A program made the position numbers and the translations under genes. From contig WGMO01000026.1 in assembly GCA_016125075.1 (NCBI GenBank), forward strand, positions 106,145 to 170,144: a DNA stretch of 64,000 bases. Direction: 5' to 3'. Shown piece by piece: positions 42,780 through 51,877 of this stretch. This DNA comes from Terrimonas sp. GTDB taxonomy: Bacteria; Bacteroidota; Bacteroidia; Chitinophagales; Chitinophagaceae. The first letter of the stretch is position 1; each line of letters starts with the position of its first letter. The notes under the pieces were generated by a model. That model saw only the letters and a list, made by a program, of their open reading frames with translations, did not search any database and was not told where the DNA came from.

Positions 42780-44987
42780 ATGAATTATCGCTATCCAATA
42801 CCTGCACTCATTTTTTTATTGGTGATTCATGGCTCGGTGCAGGCGCAGGACCGGAATCCCCGTCGGGATACCCTGGAGATCCGGGACCTGGACAGTATCT
42901 GGGTGAAAGCCTACCGCTATCATTCCCTAACCCCTTTGCCGGAAGTGAAGGGGGTCTATATTTATTCCGGGAAGAAATCAAACCAGTTTTATCTTAATCC
43001 TGCCGCCATCAATCTTGCGGGGAATGTTAGCAGGAATGCCTTTGCACGCATTCCCGGCATCAATGTATGGGATATGGACGGGGGAGGCACCCAGTTTAAT
43101 ATTGGGACAAGGGGCACCAATGCCCACCGTTCCATTGAAATGAATGTGCGGCAAAACGGGTATAACACCAATTCAGATATGTTTGGGTACCCCGAAGACC
43201 ATTACACGCCTCCGTTGCAGGGTATCCGGTATGTGGAATTAGTAAGGGGTTCGGCAGCGCTCCAGTTCGGGAGCCAGTTCGGGGGGATGCTGAACTTTGT
43301 TTTAAAGGATGCCGATAGCAGTAAGCCTTTTTCGGTGGAAAGTGAGCAGTCGGCCGGGTCTAATCATTTTTTTAATTCGTTTAATGCGATCGGCGGCACC
43401 AACGGCAAATGGAGCTATTATGGATATTTTGCTGCCAGGCAGGGTGACGGATGGAGAAAAAATGCGGCATTTCAGTATCATGCCGGCTATGCCAATATCC
43501 GTTACCACCTAAACGATCGCGGTAACATTTCTTTCCAGTTTTCCCGGATGGATTATGTGCAGCAAACTGCCGGAGGCCTGACGGATGAAAAATTCAAAGA
43601 GGATAACAGGCAATCTACCCGGTCGAGAAACTATTTTAGTCCCGCCATCAATATACCTGCGATCAAGTTCTTTTACCAGTTCAATCCCTCCACAAGGGTT
43701 GAAATCATCACACATGCACTTTTTGGTCAGCGTAACAGCGTGATGTTTATTGCGCCGGCCAATATAGCCGACACGGTCAATACTGCATTGGGAGATTATA
43801 ATCCCAGGCAGGTAGACCGGGATTATTATCATTCCTTCACGACTGAGGCCAGGGTATTGCAGAGCTATCACCTGGGCAAGATGCAGGCCGTATTGTCGGG
43901 TGGTCTCCGTTACTATCAACAGATGACCAGGAGGAAGCAAAAAGGACCTGGCACCGCGGCCAGTGATTTTGATCTTTCCCTCACCGGCAATTATGCTACG
44001 GATCTTACCCTTCACTCCCAAAACGGCGCCATTTTTTTTGAGAACCTTTTTAAACTAACCGATAGGTTGTCCATGACGCCGGGATTCAGGTATGAGCATA
44101 TTCAGACCAGGGTGGGAGGCAGTATTCAAAACAACAGTGTACCGGTTTCATTTTACGGCACCAGGGATTTTACATTATGGGGCATGGGTTTGCAATATCA
44201 GCTGGGGGCCCAGTCACAATTTTATGCGAACTGGTCACAGGCCTACCGGCCTTTCCTGTATGCTAATGTAACACCCGCAGACAGGATCGATAAGATCGAT
44301 CCCGGGCTAAAAGACAGTAAAGGGTATGATATTGACCTGGGGTTCAGGGGGCATTATAGTAACAGGATCAATTATGATGTGAATGTCTTTAACCTTTATT
44401 ATGGTAATCACGTGGGATTGTTGTCTAAAACGGATAATGCAGGAAACCCCTATCTCCTGACCACCAATGTTGGTAACTCTGTGGCCAGGGGGGTGGAATT
44501 GTTTTTTGATGTATCCCTGCTCAAATGGAACCCGGATCAACGCAGTGATATCGATCTGCGGGTCTATAATTCACTATCGTATACACATGCCCGGTATACC
44601 AGTGGCCTTTATAAAAACGGTTTGTCCAATATTTCATTGAAAGGAAACTATGTAGAAGGGACTCCCGAAATCATCAACCGTACCGGGGTCAGTTTCCTCC
44701 TGGGCGGTTTCGAAACCTCTCTCCAGGTGCATTATGTAGGGAAAAGCTACAGTGATGCCGGGAATACCGTGTACAGCCCCGGGGGTTCTGTTGGTGTAGT
44801 ACCGGCGTATCATGTTTGGGACTGGAGCTGCCGCTATGTTTTTCTCAGCCATTACCATGTATCAGTGAATATCAACAATCTGCTGAACGAAAAATATTTT
44901 ACCCGGCGGATAACCACTTATCCTGGTCCCGGTATATTACCGGCAGATGGCAGGACCTTCAACCTCTCACTGGGTTTGCAATTCTAA
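42780..44987 (+). CDS. FecA-like TonB-dependent outer-membrane receptor
   Basis: 735 aa. Signal peptide to SVQAQ. Plug domain about 60-190 (NAFARIPGINVWDMDGGGTQFNIGTRG; YVELVRGSAALQFGSQFGGMLNFVLK), then a 22-strand barrel with ...SQAYRPFLYANVTPADRID and C-terminal ...NLLNEKYFTRRITTYPGPGILPADGRTFNLSLGLQF. This is the FecA/Fe-citrate branch rather than SusC: no SusD partner, no N-terminal carboxypeptidase-like domain. It takes up an iron complex or another small ligand across the outer membrane. Its position closes the haloperoxidase cluster. No sigma/anti-sigma pair is present beside it. Confidence 0.9.
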   Translation: MNYRYPIPALIFLLVIHGSVQAQDRNPRRDTLEIRDLDSIWVKAYRYHSLTPLPEVKGVYIYSGKKSNQFYLNPAAINLAGNVSRNAFARIPGINVWDMDGGGTQFNIGTRGTNAHRSIEMNVRQNGYNTNSDMFGYPEDHYTPPLQGIRYVELVRGSAALQFGSQFGGMLNFVLKDADSSKPFSVESEQSAGSNHFFNSFNAIGGTNGKWSYYGYFAARQGDGWRKNAAFQYHAGYANIRYHLNDRGNISFQFSRMDYVQQTAGGLTDEKFKEDNRQSTRSRNYFSPAINIPAIKFFYQFNPSTRVEIITHALFGQRNSVMFIAPANIADTVNTALGDYNPRQVDRDYYHSFTTEARVLQSYHLGKMQAVLSGGLRYYQQMTRRKQKGPGTAASDFDLSLTGNYATDLTLHSQNGAIFFENLFKLTDRLSMTPGFRYEHIQTRVGGSIQNNSVPVSFYGTRDFTLWGMGLQYQLGAQSQFYANWSQAYRPFLYANVTPADRIDKIDPGLKDSKGYDIDLGFRGHYSNRINYDVNVFNLYYGNHVGLLSKTDNAGNPYLLTTNVGNSVARGVELFFDVSLLKWNPDQRSDIDLRVYNSLSYTHARYTSGLYKNGLSNISLKGNYVEGTPEIINRTGVSFLLGGFETSLQVHYVGKSYSDAGNTVYSPGGSVGVVPAYHVWDWSCRYVFLSHYHVSVNINNLLNEKYFTRRITTYPGPGILPADGRTFNLSLGLQF

Positions 44988-45000
44988 ATGCACCGTCAGC

Positions 45001-45030
45001 AGGGGAAGGGAAACAGTCTTCCCTTCCCCT
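45001..45030. terminator. Hairpin after the FecA-like gene
   Basis: AGGGGAAGGGAA (45001-45012) pairs with its complement (45019-45030) around ACAGTC: a 12-bp perfect stem 13 nt after the receptor stop. No T-tract follows, so it may act as a terminator with cofactor or as a 3'-end stabiliser. Confidence 0.55.
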
Positions 45031-45143
45031 CTGACTGTGGTGTGGTATGGATTTTTTCAGGGGAATCAATATTATCCGGTCAGGATTAAAATTGATAACT
45101 TGCAGCTAATCACGATTGACTGATTGGCGATAAAAAATGGCAC

Positions 45144-46136
45144 ATGCAGCAAAGCACCCTGAAAGAACTTTCGGAAGTACTTGGTATCAGTATCTCTACA
45201 GTGTCGAGGGCATTGAAGGATCACCCGGATATTTCGGAGGCCACCAAGAAAAAGGTGAAGGAACTGGCCATCGCGCTGGAATATGAACCTAACAGTTATG
45301 CCGTAAACCTAAGGACCAAGCAAACGAATGTACTGGGCATACTGGTGCCCTCCATTGATAATTTCTTTTATGATTCTTTTATCGCAGCCGTGGAGGAAGA
45401 AGCCCGGTTGCATAATTACTCCGTACTGATCATGCAATCCCGGGATGAACTCGAGATAGAAACGGCCTGCCTGCATTTGTTCCGTAAGAAAATGGTCAGC
45501 GGTTTATTTGTTTCGATCTCCATCGAGATCCAGGATATGGCCCCTTTCCAAAAGCTCAAGGACAACGGGGTACCCGTTTTATTCTTTGACCGGGTGCCGG
45601 AGACCCGTGAGTATCATAAAGTGTGCCTTTCAGATGAAAAAGCGGCAACCCTGGCGGCCGATGCCATCATTGCCAGGGGGAAAAAGAAAGTATTGGGACT
45701 TTTTGGTCATCCCCAACTGAGTATTACTAAGGCCAGGTGTGCGGCCTTTAACAAAAGGATGCAGCACAATGCCCCTGACACAGTTGTAGAAATCTATTAT
45801 CCCGAGCAGATCGAAACCTCCAGAAAACTGGTCCTTTCCCTGTTCGAAGCCGGCAAAAAATATGACGTGATCTTTGCCATGGGCGATATGATCCTGATGG
45901 GGGTGATGCAGGCCATCCATGAACTGGACCTGGCTGTACCCGGCGAAGTAGCGGTGATCAGCATCAGTAACGGCCTTATTCCCACCTTATTCAAACCCAG
46001 GGTTACCTATGTGGAAACCAGCGGTGGTAAATTAGGCAAGCTCGCTTTCTCCCAAATGCTAAGTTGTTTACAACATCAAACGATTGCAGAAGTGGTTTTT
46101 CTGGATTCCATGCTCGTAGAAGGGGGTTCTTTATAA
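45144..46136 (+). CDS. LacI-family transcriptional regulator (paralogue 2)
   Basis: 330 aa, complete: helix-turn-helix at residues 4-30 (LKELSEVLGISISTVSRALKDHPDIS), hinge YEPNSYAVNLRT, and sugar-binding domain (LGILVPSIDNFFYDSFIAAVEEEAR; VLFFDRVPETRE; AMGDMILMGVMQAIHEL; TYVETSGGKLGKLAFSQM). It is strongly similar to the LacI at 19.7-20.7 kb through the whole length. It is the first gene of an operon with an MFS transporter (36 nt later) and trehalase, so it likely responds to the transported sugar and regulates its own operon; it may also act on the minus-strand sucrose operon. Confidence 0.93.
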   Translation: MQQSTLKELSEVLGISISTVSRALKDHPDISEATKKKVKELAIALEYEPNSYAVNLRTKQTNVLGILVPSIDNFFYDSFIAAVEEEARLHNYSVLIMQSRDELEIETACLHLFRKKMVSGLFVSISIEIQDMAPFQKLKDNGVPVLFFDRVPETREYHKVCLSDEKAATLAADAIIARGKKKVLGLFGHPQLSITKARCAAFNKRMQHNAPDTVVEIYYPEQIETSRKLVLSLFEAGKKYDVIFAMGDMILMGVMQAIHELDLAVPGEVAVISISNGLIPTLFKPRVTYVETSGGKLGKLAFSQMLSCLQHQTIAEVVFLDSMLVEGGSL

Positions 46137-46172
46137 CAATATTTGTATATTCCTGTTGAAAACAACGATTGT

Positions 46173-47417
46173 ATGTCAAACTTCAGGATTAAACTATCCC
46201 TGTTCCTCAATTATTTTGTTTTTGCCATCCTGCTGAACAGCGTGGGCATTGTGATCGCCAAATCGATCAAGGTATATGGCGTGGATGAAAAGCAGGCATC
46301 GATCCTGGAGGCGTTCAAAGATCTGCCAATTGCAATTGTATCTTTTCTGATCGCTTCATTCCTTCCAAGATTTGGCTATAAAAAAGCGATGCAAACGGCT
46401 TTAATAATTGTTTTTTTCGGATGCCTGGGAATGCGTTACGGAGATAGCTTTTGGTCGGCAAAACTGATGTTTCTTTCGGTGGGCGTTAGTTTCGCGCTTA
46501 TCAAATTATCGGTGTACAGCCTCGTGGGAGTTGTTACGGAAACACCTCGGCAACACTCGGCACTGATGAGTTCGATTGAAGGGTTTTTTATGGTCGGTAT
46601 TGCATCTGCTTATTTTTTATTTCCGGCATTTTATTCTGATACGGATCAGCGCGCCTGGTTGAATGTGTACTTATTATTGGCTGGCCTTGTATTCCTGTCA
46701 TTTTTATTCCTGACTTTTTCGGGAATCCGTATACAATCTGAAACAGCCGGGTCCGACTGGAAGGATGATATGAAAGAATCGATACGGTTGGTGATTATTC
46801 CACTGGTACTGGTGTTTATATTCTCAGCATTTTTCTTTGTAATGATTGAACAGGGAATTATGACCTGGCTTCCCCGGTTTAATGAAAAAATATTTTCATT
46901 TTCTGAAAAACTCAGTGTGCAAATGGCATCTATTCTCGCCATTTCACTGGCGGTAGGGCGGTTTTTAGCCGGCTGGTTATCAAAAAAAATTTCCTGGTCA
47001 GTGATCGTTATCAGTTGTGCTTTATTGGCAGTGGTATTGTTACTGGCCATTTTACCACAGCTGAAACCCGGTGGTCAGGTTGTCGTGTTAAGTAGTTTAT
47101 CGGAAGTACCAGTACTTGGTTTTGTATTACCCTTAATCGGCCTGTTCATTGCTCCGGTCTATCCGCTGCTTAATTCTACCGTGCTCAGTCATTTGCCGAA
47201 AAGCCTCCACTCGCCCATGTCGGGGTTGATCATTATTTTCTCCGCACTGGGAGGAACATTAGGGTCTAGAATAGTTGGAATACTTTTTAAGAATATTGGC
47301 GGCGAAAAGGCTTTTTATTTTTTAATCATACCGATTGTTTTACTGATTATTTCCGTAGTCATCATACAAAGGTTGATTAAAAAGGAGGAAGCAAAAAAAA
47401 CGACCATTTCCGCATAA
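46173..47417 (+). CDS. MFS sugar transporter, FucP-like
   Basis: 414 aa from the ATG at 46173. About twelve membrane helices; the first is LSLFLNYFVFAILLNSVGIVIAKS, with the cytosolic loop VYGVDEKQASILEAFKDLP and GYKKAMQ typical of the FHS/FucP branch of proton-coupled MFS permeases. C-terminus is basic (IQRLIKKEEAKK). Between a LacI regulator and trehalase it is best read as a disaccharide permease, trehalose being the obvious candidate since the trehalase has no signal peptide and must receive its substrate in the cytoplasm. Monosaccharide transport is the alternative suggested by FucP relatives. Confidence 0.85.
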   Translation: MSNFRIKLSLFLNYFVFAILLNSVGIVIAKSIKVYGVDEKQASILEAFKDLPIAIVSFLIASFLPRFGYKKAMQTALIIVFFGCLGMRYGDSFWSAKLMFLSVGVSFALIKLSVYSLVGVVTETPRQHSALMSSIEGFFMVGIASAYFLFPAFYSDTDQRAWLNVYLLLAGLVFLSFLFLTFSGIRIQSETAGSDWKDDMKESIRLVIIPLVLVFIFSAFFFVMIEQGIMTWLPRFNEKIFSFSEKLSVQMASILAISLAVGRFLAGWLSKKISWSVIVISCALLAVVLLLAILPQLKPGGQVVVLSSLSEVPVLGFVLPLIGLFIAPVYPLLNSTVLSHLPKSLHSPMSGLIIIFSALGGTLGSRIVGILFKNIGGEKAFYFLIIPIVLLIISVVIIQRLIKKEEAKKTTISA

Positions 47418-47443
47418 CAGGGTTTATTCAGTAATGCTTAATT

Positions 47444-48937
47444 ATGGTACAGGAATTCTTTACAGATTCACTTTTTACCGATGTTCAACTCAGCAGGATT
47501 TTTCCTGATGGTAAGACCTTTGTGGATTGTATTCCCAAAATATCTCCGGAAAAGATCAATCAAAAATATATACAGGAAAAGAAAAAGGAACAATTTGACC
47601 TGTCGGCATTTGTCAAAACCTATTTTGACCTTCCATCTGTTTTTGGAGATGGATTTAAGACCCTTCCTGGCAAACCGGTGGCACAGCATGTGGAAGACCT
47701 ATGGGATATCCTCACCCGGAAACCTGACCCGCAAGATAATAGCACTTTGATATCCCTGCCCTACCCCTATATCGTTCCCGGCGGCCGGTTTGGCGAAATT
47801 TATTACTGGGACAGTTATTTCACCATGCTGGGTCTTGCTGTTTCGGGCAGATGGGAAATGATTGAGCACATGGTGAATAATTTTTCTTTCCTGATCGATA
47901 CAGTGGGGTATATCCCGAATGGTAACCGGACTTATTATATCGGTCGTTCTCAACCGCCTTTTTTTTCTTTGATGGTTAAGTTATTAGCTGCCAGAAGTGG
48001 TGGTGATGTTTTGGTGCACTATATCCCCCAACTAAAAAAGGAACATGCCTTTTGGATGAATGACAATGCCAAGCCCACGGATGAGATCTTTCCCGGCAAT
48101 CATCTTGTTCAAATGCCGGGAGGCGAATGGCTGAACCGTTATTGGGACGAACACAATACACCAAGACCTGAATCTTACCGGGAGGATATTGAGCTGGCCG
48201 ACGAGGCAAAGAATAGTGAAGATATTTTCAGGAATCTAAGGGCCGGGGCCGAATCGGGTTGGGATTTCAGCAGCCGCTGGTTCCGCGATCCCCAGTCCTT
48301 TGCCACTATCCATACAACTGATATTATCCCTGTCGACCTGAATTGCCTCTTATACCATCTTGAACTGGTTATTGCCGAGGGATCAGAACTGGCCGGCGAC
48401 AGCACCACGGCCGCTAATTTTCGCACTTTCGCCGACAAAAGAAAATCGGCCATTGACAACTATTGCTGGCATGAAGGCCTGCAGTGTTATACGGATTTTG
48501 ATATCACAACAGGCCGGCAAACCGAGGCCATTACCCTGGCGGCCTGTTTCCCCTTATTTTTTCAGATAGCAGATGAAAAAAAAGCAGCCGCCGTAAAATC
48601 GATACTCGAAAAAAAATTACTCTTTGATGGCGGGCTGGTGACTACAATTCAAACGACCGGTCAGCAATGGGATGCGCCCAACGGTTGGGCACCGCTTCAA
48701 TGGATCGCGATCCGGGGACTTGAGCATTATGGTTATCATGAGCTGGCAGCCCTGGTCGCACGGCGTTGGATACAGTTGAATGATGAAGTCTTTCAAAGGA
48801 CCGGTAAGCTCATGGAAAAATACAATGTGGTGGACACGCATCTTGAAGCGGGTGGAGGAGAATACCAGGGCCAGGATGGATTTGGCTGGACAAACGGTGT
48901 CCTGCTCGCCCTCATTCAACAATATCGGAATCCCTGA
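47444..48937 (+). CDS. Cytoplasmic trehalase, GH37
   Basis: 497 aa, no signal peptide. Both family signatures are present: PGGRFGEIYYWDSYF (residues 112-126) and QWDAPNGWAPLQW (about 407-419). The general acid is Asp274 in SGWDFSSRWF, and EKYNVVDT...GGGEYQGQDGFGWTNGV carries the C-terminal base region. It hydrolyses alpha,alpha-trehalose to two glucose with inversion. Length fits cytoplasmic bacterial TreF-type enzymes. It is the third gene of lacI-MFS-trehalase, 26 nt after the permease. Its stop codon lies only 2 nt from that of the convergent amylosucrase gene, with no terminator between. Confidence 0.95.
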   Translation: MVQEFFTDSLFTDVQLSRIFPDGKTFVDCIPKISPEKINQKYIQEKKKEQFDLSAFVKTYFDLPSVFGDGFKTLPGKPVAQHVEDLWDILTRKPDPQDNSTLISLPYPYIVPGGRFGEIYYWDSYFTMLGLAVSGRWEMIEHMVNNFSFLIDTVGYIPNGNRTYYIGRSQPPFFSLMVKLLAARSGGDVLVHYIPQLKKEHAFWMNDNAKPTDEIFPGNHLVQMPGGEWLNRYWDEHNTPRPESYREDIELADEAKNSEDIFRNLRAGAESGWDFSSRWFRDPQSFATIHTTDIIPVDLNCLLYHLELVIAEGSELAGDSTTAANFRTFADKRKSAIDNYCWHEGLQCYTDFDITTGRQTEAITLAACFPLFFQIADEKKAAAVKSILEKKLLFDGGLVTTIQTTGQQWDAPNGWAPLQWIAIRGLEHYGYHELAALVARRWIQLNDEVFQRTGKLMEKYNVVDTHLEAGGGEYQGQDGFGWTNGVLLALIQQYRNP

Positions 48938-48939
48938 TC

Positions 48940-50886
48940 TCAGACCGGCTCCAGGAGCATAAAACCATAGGGCTCCAGGACCAGGTATTCATGATCGTAG
49001 CCAACTCCAATTTCCTTTTCCTCCCAATGTTCCCATAAGCGGAGGGGCGCGGGGCCATGCTCTTTAAAGGCAAACCAGGTCAGGTAGGCCGGCTGATCGG
49101 TGAAATTGAACAGGCAGTATAATTTTTTATCTTCAAAAGTTCTTAGGTAGCCGGCAATATGGATGTTATGGGGAGTCATCCAGGTGATATTTTTGTGATC
49201 CGCCACGGCCGTGATCCTGTTCCGGATGCTGATCAGTTTTTTTGTACCGGAAAAGATCCTGTTTTCGATCGTTCCCTTTTTGTTGATGTTCCCATTCTTT
49301 TTCCAGTCAATAACAGGCCGGTGCATCCATCGGTTATCATAGCTTTTGCCGGGATCCTTTAAATAAGAGTAGTCGTTGGTATAGCCAGCCTCATCACCAT
49401 AAAATAACATCGGGACACCACCCAGAAAGAAAGCATGTGCCTGCATCATCAGGATTTTCCGGATAGAGATGTCGACAGCAGTGCTGTCATTGTCGGCCAG
49501 GGCTTTTTCCAGGCCGCATAAGGAGGCCAGTGACCCGCTGATCCTGGCATCATTTGTTTTTGGATTCACGGAAAACAGGGCCCCCATTGCCGGTGAATCA
49601 TGACGGTTACCGGAATAATAATCTTTCAGGAACCGGCGATGTTCAAATGGATCAAACCCTGCATGCTGAATCATATAGTTATCATAACCGAGACCAATAT
49701 CATCATGACAACGGGTATAATTGATCCAGGATGTACCAAAGGGCTTTTGTAAGATCTCATGTTGTGCAGCCAGCATCACCCTTGTATCGCCTGTGGCCAG
49801 GGCATCCCATTGCAGGGCCATATGGGTAGCGTTATATGCGAAGTCACATTCTTTGGCCGTATAGAGCCCGGTGCCAAAATATTTCATAATCTCTTTGGGA
49901 GCCACAATGGCCTCACCCAGCAATGCCATACCCGGTGCAGCAACCTGCACACATTGTTTAATCAGCCGGAGCAGGGTATGTGCCTGGGGCAGGTTCTGGC
50001 AGGTGGTGCCCGGTTCTTTCCATATAAATGCAGGCGCATCGATCCTTAAAATATCGATACCCAGGTTGGCATAATAAAAAATGTTTTCCAGCATTTCCAT
50101 GAACACGGCCGGGTTCCTGTAATTCAGGTCCCATTGGTAGCGGTGAAAAACGGTCATGACCCATTTTTTTATCGCCTCGATATAGGTGAAATTACCGGGT
50201 GAGCTTTCCGGGAACACTTCCGGCATGGACCGGTCATACTGGTCCGGGAGGGCACGGTCATCAAACATGTAAAAATAGTCCTGGTACTTTTTATCACCCT
50301 TCTTGGCCTGAACCGCCCACTGGTGATGATGGGAAGTATGGTTCAAAACAATATCCAGCATCAGGTACATGTTTTCCTGCTGCATATGTTGTTGTAATTT
50401 CCCAAGGTCTTCATTGGTACCGAAACGCTTGTCGACCTGCCTGAAATCAGATACCGCATAACCACCGTCGCTTTCTCCTTCCGGGCTTTCGAAAACGGGC
50501 ATCAGGTGTAAGAGGTTTACACCGAGTTGATTAAAATAAGTGAGCTTTTCAGAAAGGGCCGCCAGGCTTCCTGCAAAACGGTCTACATATAAACTCATAC
50601 CGGCGATCTCATTACTCAGGAACCATACACCTTTGTTTTCTTTTTCCTTGTCCCTGTTTTTCAAGGCCACCGGCCGGCTGGTATAGGCATGGGAAATGAC
50701 CCGGATCAGCTGGTCAAAATAATGCTGCTGTTCAGGATGCCGGCCATAAATTTCATTATACAATGCATCAATAGCCGTTGCATTGGCAATAAAGCGGGTA
50801 AAAAAAAGATTGTCGGTCCCGGCAATATCGATTTGCTGATCCTGGAGTTTACGGATAATCTGCTGATGTAAGGTATGGTTATACAA
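48940..50886 (-). CDS. Amylosucrase, GH13 subfamily 4
   Basis: 648 aa, the family length. It has the N-terminal helical domain characteristic of amylosucrase (residues 1-85), a GH13 barrel with B-domain (HLMPVFESPEGESDGGYAV), and catalytic residues Asp283 (ILRIDAPAFIWKE), Glu325 (LLGEAIVAP) and Asp395 (RCHDDIG), nearly the numbering of Neisseria amylosucrase (Asp286/Glu328/Asp393). QNLPQAH and NRWMHRP are also conserved. It transfers glucose from sucrose to an alpha-1,4-glucan and releases fructose; some relatives mainly hydrolyse sucrose. No in-frame ATG exists near the start, so TTG at 50886 is used. It is the last gene of the operon, 11 nt after the fructokinase-like gene. No signal peptide: cytoplasmic. 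Confidence 0.92.
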   Translation of the reverse strand: MYNHTLHQQIIRKLQDQQIDIAGTDNLFFTRFIANATAIDALYNEIYGRHPEQQHYFDQLIRVISHAYTSRPVALKNRDKEKENKGVWFLSNEIAGMSLYVDRFAGSLAALSEKLTYFNQLGVNLLHLMPVFESPEGESDGGYAVSDFRQVDKRFGTNEDLGKLQQHMQQENMYLMLDIVLNHTSHHHQWAVQAKKGDKKYQDYFYMFDDRALPDQYDRSMPEVFPESSPGNFTYIEAIKKWVMTVFHRYQWDLNYRNPAVFMEMLENIFYYANLGIDILRIDAPAFIWKEPGTTCQNLPQAHTLLRLIKQCVQVAAPGMALLGEAIVAPKEIMKYFGTGLYTAKECDFAYNATHMALQWDALATGDTRVMLAAQHEILQKPFGTSWINYTRCHDDIGLGYDNYMIQHAGFDPFEHRRFLKDYYSGNRHDSPAMGALFSVNPKTNDARISGSLASLCGLEKALADNDSTAVDISIRKILMMQAHAFFLGGVPMLFYGDEAGYTNDYSYLKDPGKSYDNRWMHRPVIDWKKNGNINKKGTIENRIFSGTKKLISIRNRITAVADHKNITWMTPHNIHIAGYLRTFEDKKLYCLFNFTDQPAYLTWFAFKEHGPAPLRLWEHWEEKEIGVGYDHEYLVLEPYGFMLLEPV

Positions 50887-50897
50887 AGTGCAATTTT

Positions 50898-51851
50898 TTA
50901 TTTGAAAATATCGCTGCTCAGGTTTTTAAAGGCTTCCATCGCGCCCAGGTATTCGCAGGTTCTTGCGCCAGCTTTATTGCCGTCGGTAATGATTTTTATC
51001 CAATCCTGTTCAGAAAGACCCATCATTTCATCATAGTTCCAATGACTGAGCTGGTAAAGGACTGCCCCAACAAAGGCATCGCCGGCCCCGGTCGTATCAA
51101 CGGGTGTAACAGGAATACTGGGAATCGTAAAGGTTTTGTTCCCATAACCCAGCAGGGTGCCTTCCTTGCCCAGTGTGATGGCAAAAACAGCTTTTGTTTT
51201 TGCTAAGAGTATCCCGGCTGCCTCAAGGATGTTGGGTGCACCGGTCAACAGGAGGGCCTCTTCATCACTCAGTTTAAAAAAATGACAGGACTGCAGAAAA
51301 TGCCATGACTGGTCAATAAATGCCTGCTGGTTGCCTGCAAACAGTAAATGCCGGTAGTTGGGATCAAAACTTATGAATATTTTTTTCTTTCCGGCCCTGG
51401 TCAATAAACCTGAGTAGGCTTCCCGGAGCGGCCCCGGAAGAAACCCGGTCGCCGATCCAAAGTGGATCACCGAAAATTCATCAAGGTCGATTGGGTCAGT
51501 ATCCGAAAGACCCAATTGCCCATCAGCCCCCCGGTTAAAATAAAAATCCCGTTCCCCGTTTTCCATGAGGGAAACAAAGGCGAAAGTGGTAAAATGATCC
51601 GGGTCCTGCACCATCCATCTTGTGTCGACCCCAAAGGATTGCATCACCGCTATCAGGTGTTTGCCAAACGGGTCGGTGCCCACTTTTGCAGCCAGTTCCA
51701 CCTGGCCGCCCAGTGCAGCGATGGCGGCAGCCACATTGGTGGGGGCCCCGCCGGGTTTTTTGAGGAAATGATCGCCGTCCGACAAGGACCTGCCCTTATC
51801 CGTACAGATCATGTCGATCAGGGCCTCACCGATACAAAGAATTTTTTTCAT
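50898..51851 (-). CDS. Fructokinase-like PfkB kinase
   Basis: 317 aa. MKKILCIGEALIDM and the glycine-rich GGAPTNVAAAIAALGG (residues 33-48) form the sugar-binding N-terminal region; VDTTGAGDAFVGA near residue 250 has the catalytic Asp. Pattern and length match bacterial fructokinases. Amylosucrase immediately downstream releases fructose from sucrose, and this enzyme would make fructose-6-phosphate, so the substrate assignment is supported by context. Tagatose or other ketoses remain possible. Start ATG at 51851; 26 nt follow the GH13 gene. Confidence 0.9.
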   Translation of the reverse strand: MKKILCIGEALIDMICTDKGRSLSDGDHFLKKPGGAPTNVAAAIAALGGQVELAAKVGTDPFGKHLIAVMQSFGVDTRWMVQDPDHFTTFAFVSLMENGERDFYFNRGADGQLGLSDTDPIDLDEFSVIHFGSATGFLPGPLREAYSGLLTRAGKKKIFISFDPNYRHLLFAGNQQAFIDQSWHFLQSCHFFKLSDEEALLLTGAPNILEAAGILLAKTKAVFAITLGKEGTLLGYGNKTFTIPSIPVTPVDTTGAGDAFVGAVLYQLSHWNYDEMMGLSEQDWIKIITDGNKAGARTCEYLGAMEAFKNLSSDIFK

Positions 51852-51877
51852 ATTAATTTACCAGTTTAGCGTGTCCG

